Position numbers and translations under genes: made by a program
Notes under the pieces: generated by a model
What the model was told of the DNA's origin: nothing
The model's database searches: none
The model's input: only the letters and a program-made list of their open reading frames with translations
Shown here: positions 18,827-23,080 of the stretch, one piece after another
Position numbering within the stretch: the stretch's first letter is position 1
How the letters are laid out: each line of letters starts with the position of its first letter
DNA from: Hofstenia miamia
Taxonomy: Eukaryota; Xenacoelomorpha; Acoela; Hofsteniidae
DNA: 23,080 nucleotides
Direction of reading: 5' to 3'
Assembly: GCA_900660155.1 (NCBI GenBank)
Contig: CABFPE010000430.1
Span: 589,191-612,270, forward strand

Positions 18827-19680
18827 AAAGCATATGGTCTTGCAAAGATCCACAAAAAAGAAATACCACTTCGTCCAATGCAAGTTTTGTGACTCCACAA
18901 ATAAAAAACTATCCGACACTCTAATTGATATATTATTCAAATAACCAGAAGCAAAAATAAACACGAATTCAAAAACATTTTCTAATCATATTATGAAACA
19001 AGTTTATGGTATCGTACGACATCAAAAATTTATATACCAATGTTCCTCTAGAAAAAGCAATAGACATAGTACTACAAATTTTAAATAGCAAAGACAACGA
19101 TTTACTATCTAAATTACGAAACAACAAAGACGCTATTAATACTTGCAGCGAAAAATTCATTAATCGAATTTAAGGGAGAATTTTATTTGCAGAAAGATGG
19201 TTTAGCTATGACTAATTCTTTAAGCCCAACCCTAGCTAACATCTATTTAAACTTTATTGAAAAACATTATGCATCAAATAGCATCAGATTTCATTTTTAT
19301 GAAAGATATATGGACGATATATTTGCTATAGTAAATAATGAAGAAGATACAGAATTGATGGGATCAAAACTAAATACAATAGATGACACTATAAAATATA
19401 CAGTGGAAAAAGAACTTAACAATAATTTGCATTTCTAAACGTTAACATTAGTAGAACAGCAAACAGCTTTGTTACAGGTATTTATAGAAAGCCAATCGAT
19501 ACAGGTTTAGTTTTAAATTTCAATTCAAATTAACCTGTTGCATACAAAATAGCACTAATTAAAGGAGCAATACATCGAATTTTTGATGTCTCATCTTTTT
19601 ATGAAATAACAAACGAAGGAGTAATCAAAGTCGAATCTGAAGAAGAACGAATATCTAAGTAATTTTATTTACAAATTTAT
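18827..19680 (+). pseudogene. PLE reverse transcriptase (frameshifted)
   Basis: Template-primed DNA synthesis for the PLE. Readable segments: AYGLAKIHKKEIPLRP from 18830, the early PLE RT motif; then a frame change; YDIKNLYTNVPLEKAID with the motif A Asp at 19018-19020; a frame change near 19140; the F-K-G-E-F-Y-L-Q block and LAMTNSLSPTLANIYL from about 19165 (normally G-x-A-M-G-S-P-L-S-P, so the glycine is lost); the catalytic YMDD at 19307-19318 (YMDDIFAI). After a TAA at 19436-19438 the frame shifts to the thumb-like YRKPIDTGL near 19483. At least three frameshifts plus stops make it inactive. Confidence 0.85.
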
Positions 19681-19690
19681 TAAAAAAACA

Positions 19691-20203
19691 ATGGATGAAA
19701 TATTTTGGGGAAGACAAGAAAATATTCGAATAATTTTGAACACACTTTTAAAATTGAATGTAGAGGTAAATAAGCACACAACAGACATGATTAATCAAAT
19801 ACGAAGAATAAATTATATAAAAGAAAATTTAAGATTTTTTAATACAACGCGAATGCTTAGTCAAAACTCAGAATTAAAATCAATGACAAAAATATCCGAT
19901 AAGTCCAATGTTATCTATAAAATATATTGCACCCGTGGTAAGGACTATATTGGATATAGTAGCAGACAACTAAGCAAAAGAATAAAAGAACACGAAACTA
20001 AGTCAATAATATCAGAACACTTAAGAAAAAGTGGATTAAATTATGACATCAAAATTTTACGATCAACCATCCCCAAAAATTTAAAAGTATTCGAAAGTAC
20101 ATGTATATACATAAGATCAATGCAACCAAGTCTTAACACCAAAGATGATTACATATATCTAATATCTGCACGAATTACATCTAATCAGCGCTTAATTACA
20201 TAA
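19691..20203 (+). pseudogene. PLE GIY-YIG endonuclease domain (C-terminal)
   Basis: A 170-residue open frame, the C-terminal nicking endonuclease of the PLE. GIY-like VIYKIY from 19910, YIG at 19946-19954 (11 residues after the first motif), the Arg/Lys helix SRQLSKRIKEHE from 19961, a conserved Glu in VFES at 20093-20095, and PSLN near 20126. The Cys pair that canonical PLEs place around this region is reduced to one Cys (IYC at 19928). The domain is uninterrupted and ends at TAA, but it is disconnected from RT by frameshifts, so the whole element is dead. Confidence 0.85.
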
Positions 20204-21126
20204 TAATATCTTTTAATTCAGTAATGCATATTTTGAGGGAAATTTTGTAAATTGACGTTGATCAAGTTTATCAAAATATATCTTTAGTCTGTTTTTACTT
20301 TACCATTTATATAACAAGAATGTAGAAATCAAAAATTTTACAAAAGCGTTTCTATATCCAATGTATTATTTTCAAAAATGTACTTCTTTAAAACATTTAA
20401 TAATATTCTACCATACCACAAATAAAATTTTCTATCTCTCAAAATATTGTATACAAAATTCTTGAATTTTTGAATTTATGTATAAATCTTAAAAAATGAA
20501 TTTCTGTTTTCGAATACCTCAGGTATTGCAATGTTGTACAAATTTTCACCATTTCATGAGGGTACACCACCAATTTGCAAAATTTGGAGAGAAGCGTTTG
20601 AAAATTTGGGGAAAATGGCTTGTTATTATCTAAAGCCCACAAGCTCTTTAAAGATAATCACTAAGTGGCATTCTTGAAAAAATGTTTAAGCTTTGCGTAG
20701 ACTTTTAAATTTTTTAAGTCACGAACGTTTCTTTCTAATCTAGCACACTTTTTATATTTAATGTTTCTTTAAGAATTACTTTTTCATTCAAGCTACTAGT
20801 AACTAGTTTAAACTTAAATTTAATAATACATAAAATATGCTTCAAAAATCCAAACGCACATTGGATTGCTTCTGTACCCAATCCATGAAAAATGATTTCT
20901 TGTAAAGAAGTAGTTTTCAATGAGGAAACTGGCTGAAAATTCTGCTTGCAGCTCAAAAAAGGAAAATTTATATTTTTAAATAATTGCTTTGAATAAAGAA
21001 CTATAAACTTTTGCAAAAAAGTATTTTTTGGTTTCTTAATACATTGTAGATATAATTAATTCAATTAATTCGTTTTAATATTTGCACATAAATTTTCCGA
21101 ATTTTTCTTTCAAAAATTCAGAATAG
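20204..21126. other. AT-rich spacer, no gene seen
   Basis: Two minus-strand open stretches (20439-20642, 20735-21016) have no recognisable domain and AT-rich codon content; treated as chance. Confidence 0.5.
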
Positions 21127-22240
21127 GAATGTAGTGGTAATGGGAGACTGGGGAATGCAAACCCTCTAAACTATAACGAAAAAAGTAAGTTAAAAAATGT
21201 TGTTAATATTTCAAAATAAATAAAATAATTCCTTCTAGAATCGCTGATAATAGTGAAACACTTATTGAATATTTCATGATATAAGAAAATGCTTCGTCTT
21301 ATAATTATTTTTGTTCTGAATTTCCATACTCAGATCACTGTCTTATTATAGTTACCTATTCAAATATACTAACAGTAGGTAAACCTTTGAAAATCATCCG
21401 AGAAAAGTCAACAGAAAGTGTCAAAAAAACTGGAATTCTACATACTCATCATTAACACCTAATGAAATGTTATCAAACTTATAAAAAACTTCACAATTTT
21501 ATTTGGATACATCTTGCCCAGAATAATATATTTTTCATTCGAATATCAAAAAAAACTCCAAATGTTTTAAAACCATGGATCGATTCCAAATGCATTGATT
21601 TAATCAAACAAAAGTGGAAAAATTACATCAATTTTCAAACAAAGGAAAATCGTAATGCCTATAAAACTGCACAAAATTTATGCAGTGTTTTTAAAAAGAA
21701 AACAACTAATAGTTATTAACGTTCAAAGTATCAAAATCTTTCATCCCAAAAAATAAATGGGATTTCATTAACAATTTATTGAATAGAAAAAACATGAAAA
21801 ATGAAAAAAATAGAAAAAATACAATAAAGATAAATCCATTACGAATAAAAAACAAATCTGAAATGCTTTCAATGAAGTTTTTCTAAATCAACTCCACCCT
21901 CTTTCTCCTTTCGTTTTACAACTAAATATGAAATGATAAAGTCGATAAATTTTTTAAAAAACAAATCCAGCTGACCGTCTTTAATACAAACTTGGCTTCT
22001 AAAACTCACAGCCGACCTAATAGCTGAACCAATATGTTACATCTTAAATGCCTGTATAAGACATTCCTTTTTTCCAAAAAAACGATCCTGAAGATTGCTT
22101 AAATTATAGGCCCATTTCAATCACCTCCCCAATCAGCAAAGTATTTGTACCTAAGAATTATGTTTGATTCACATTTAAATTTTGAAAATAAACTAAATCA
22201 TAATATTAGAAAAATGACCATATCGATTAAAGCAGAGGGG
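21127..22240 (+). mobile_element. Non-LTR retrotransposon (LINE) remnant, APE-type, internally deleted
   Basis: Decayed ORF2-type polyprotein of an APE-endonuclease LINE; Jockey/CR1-like groups fit, clade not decided. Motifs in order: VVVMGDWGM (21131 on, the G-D-F-N site), PSRIADNSETLIEYF (21231), SDH (21330-21338) of the endonuclease; linker with KPWIDSKCIDLIKQKW (21570); NKWDFINNLLN near 21750; NYRPIS (22102-22119), the start of RT. A few codons later the frame reads LRIMFDSHLNFENKL (22151 on), which belongs after the RT active site, so the catalytic core, including the Y-x-D-D motif, is deleted at about 22143-22150. Several stops and frameshifts; ends cannot be fixed. Confidence 0.8.
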
Positions 22241-23080
22241 GGCTGGTTGCAATTTCTAATAATTGTTGCATATCAAAAACGGGGTTGTCTAAATTATTCG
22301 GGTCTCTTTTAAATTATCCAAATGTTTGAGTACCGGTAACGTAAAATTCAATTAATCCTAATCTAATGTTCAAATTTGTACAATATTATTAACATAGAAC
22401 TGCCCTTTTTAGATGTAACTAAACAAATATTGCAACAATTAATTCTTAACTTTTTGGTAAATAAACTTAAAGGTCAAAATAATTAGGTAATAATTTTTAA
22501 GAATAATGGACATACAAATGCCCAAATATCTGTTAACCTTACACAGCTCTTTGGAAGATCATAGTTTTAGATTTTTTAATGTGAACTGTATAAGGTTAAT
22601 CTTTACAAGAAAATATAAGGCAAATATGAAAAACATGACAAAATAGTAGAATAATCAGTTTTCTTTAAAAAACTAGTTTAAAAATGTTTGACTAAATGAT
22701 TAAAAAAAGATAACGTTCCAGTTACTTAAGAGTTCTCTTTTATTGACTGTAACGTCACATTTGCCATTGGGTTTAGTTTTATCTCATTTATTATTGTGAT
22801 GAGGAAATTATTTATCTACATAATTCAAAGAATAACTCAATTAAACTACTGCAATTTCTGGTAACATTATTTTTCTTGTGCATAGACTTTTGCGCAAGAA
22901 ACACCTGTCAACATTTACTTCAAATTGAGAAAAACAAATAAAATTTGTTTCTGTAAATAAGCGCTTAAAAACGTGAATATAATAATTATTGGTTGCTTAT
23001 AATGGAGTCAAAATATTTGTTTTATTTTTATATTAAATATAATAGCTTTTCTAAAATAGAAAATCTGCAAATAAAAAAAC
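22241..23080. other. AT-rich sequence, no gene seen
   Basis: No ORF over 60 codons, no clear terminal repeats and no recognised motifs. It may include the LINE 3' tail, which cannot be delimited. Confidence 0.5.

Larger units (their letters stand above)
18827..20203 (+). mobile_element. Penelope-like element (PLE), 5'-truncated and decayed
   Basis: A reverse transcriptase related to telomerase RT is followed by a GIY-YIG endonuclease in the canonical PLE order, same strand. No LTR-like ends or target duplication could be located. CpGs are retained (several per 100 nt in places), and the breaks are indels and TAA codons rather than CGA-to-TGA changes, unlike the LTR retroelements. Confidence 0.85.

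Noticed and set aside
20439..21016. Minus-strand genes at 20439-20642 and 20735-21016
   Set aside because: No recognisable domain, composition like the surrounding AT-rich spacer, no splice or polyadenylation context.

Overview
The window is AT-rich eukaryotic DNA, most likely from an invertebrate animal. The evidence is two Ty3/gypsy-like (Metaviridae-type) LTR retroelement copies, a Penelope-like element (PLE) with a GIY-YIG domain, an APE-type LINE remnant, two non-autonomous DNA transposons with target-site duplications, and one intact host gene that reads as mitochondrial ribosomal protein bL33m (MRPL33). The species cannot be named from the sequence.

Layout. 1-12547 is a head-to-tail tandem of two retroelement copies sharing one LTR. 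Copy A (1-3939, cut by the window edge) keeps the integrase (IN) core and C-terminus, a long unassigned downstream reading frame (here called ORF2) and a polypurine tract. The shared LTR is 3940-5074 (TGTAGCATC...GATGTTACA). Copy B (5075-11386) has a tRNA-Arg-like primer binding site directly after that LTR. Leader, gag, protease and the RT start are deleted; RT, RNase H, IN, ORF2 and polypurine tract follow, then the second LTR (11387-12547). 12586-13892 is a Mutator-like foldback element (arms about 205 bp, 9-bp TSD) carrying a tRNA-like relic. 13928-14332 is a 405-bp MITE with about 70-bp inverted ends and a 7-bp TSD. 14333-17640 is AT-rich with no convincing gene, apart from a doubtful 56-codon Cys-rich ORF at 14871. 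17641-17844 is MRPL33. 18827-20203 is a broken PLE and 21127-22240 a broken, internally deleted LINE; the rest is featureless.

Main signals. (1) In the LTR retroelement most in-frame stops are TGA where a CGA Arg codon is expected, and the two copies differ at many sites as CG/TG/CA. This is the signature of cytosine methylation and deamination at CpG; it also explains the loss of one IN catalytic Asp in copy B. (2) Both copies carry, 3' of pol and in the +1 frame, about 3.3 kb of degraded coding sequence (ORF2, roughly 1,000 codons) with no visible envelope features. It begins with a periodic (C/T)GATTCAAG motif whose spacings are all multiples of three. Its function is not recognised; weak, unproven hints of SGNH-hydrolase-like and tyrosine-recombinase-like motifs are reported as such. 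(3) Each copy has private deletions that the other lacks, so the ancestral order can be read by comparison although neither copy is intact.

Nothing here forms an operon or functional pathway. Apart from MRPL33, this is a graveyard of transposable elements.
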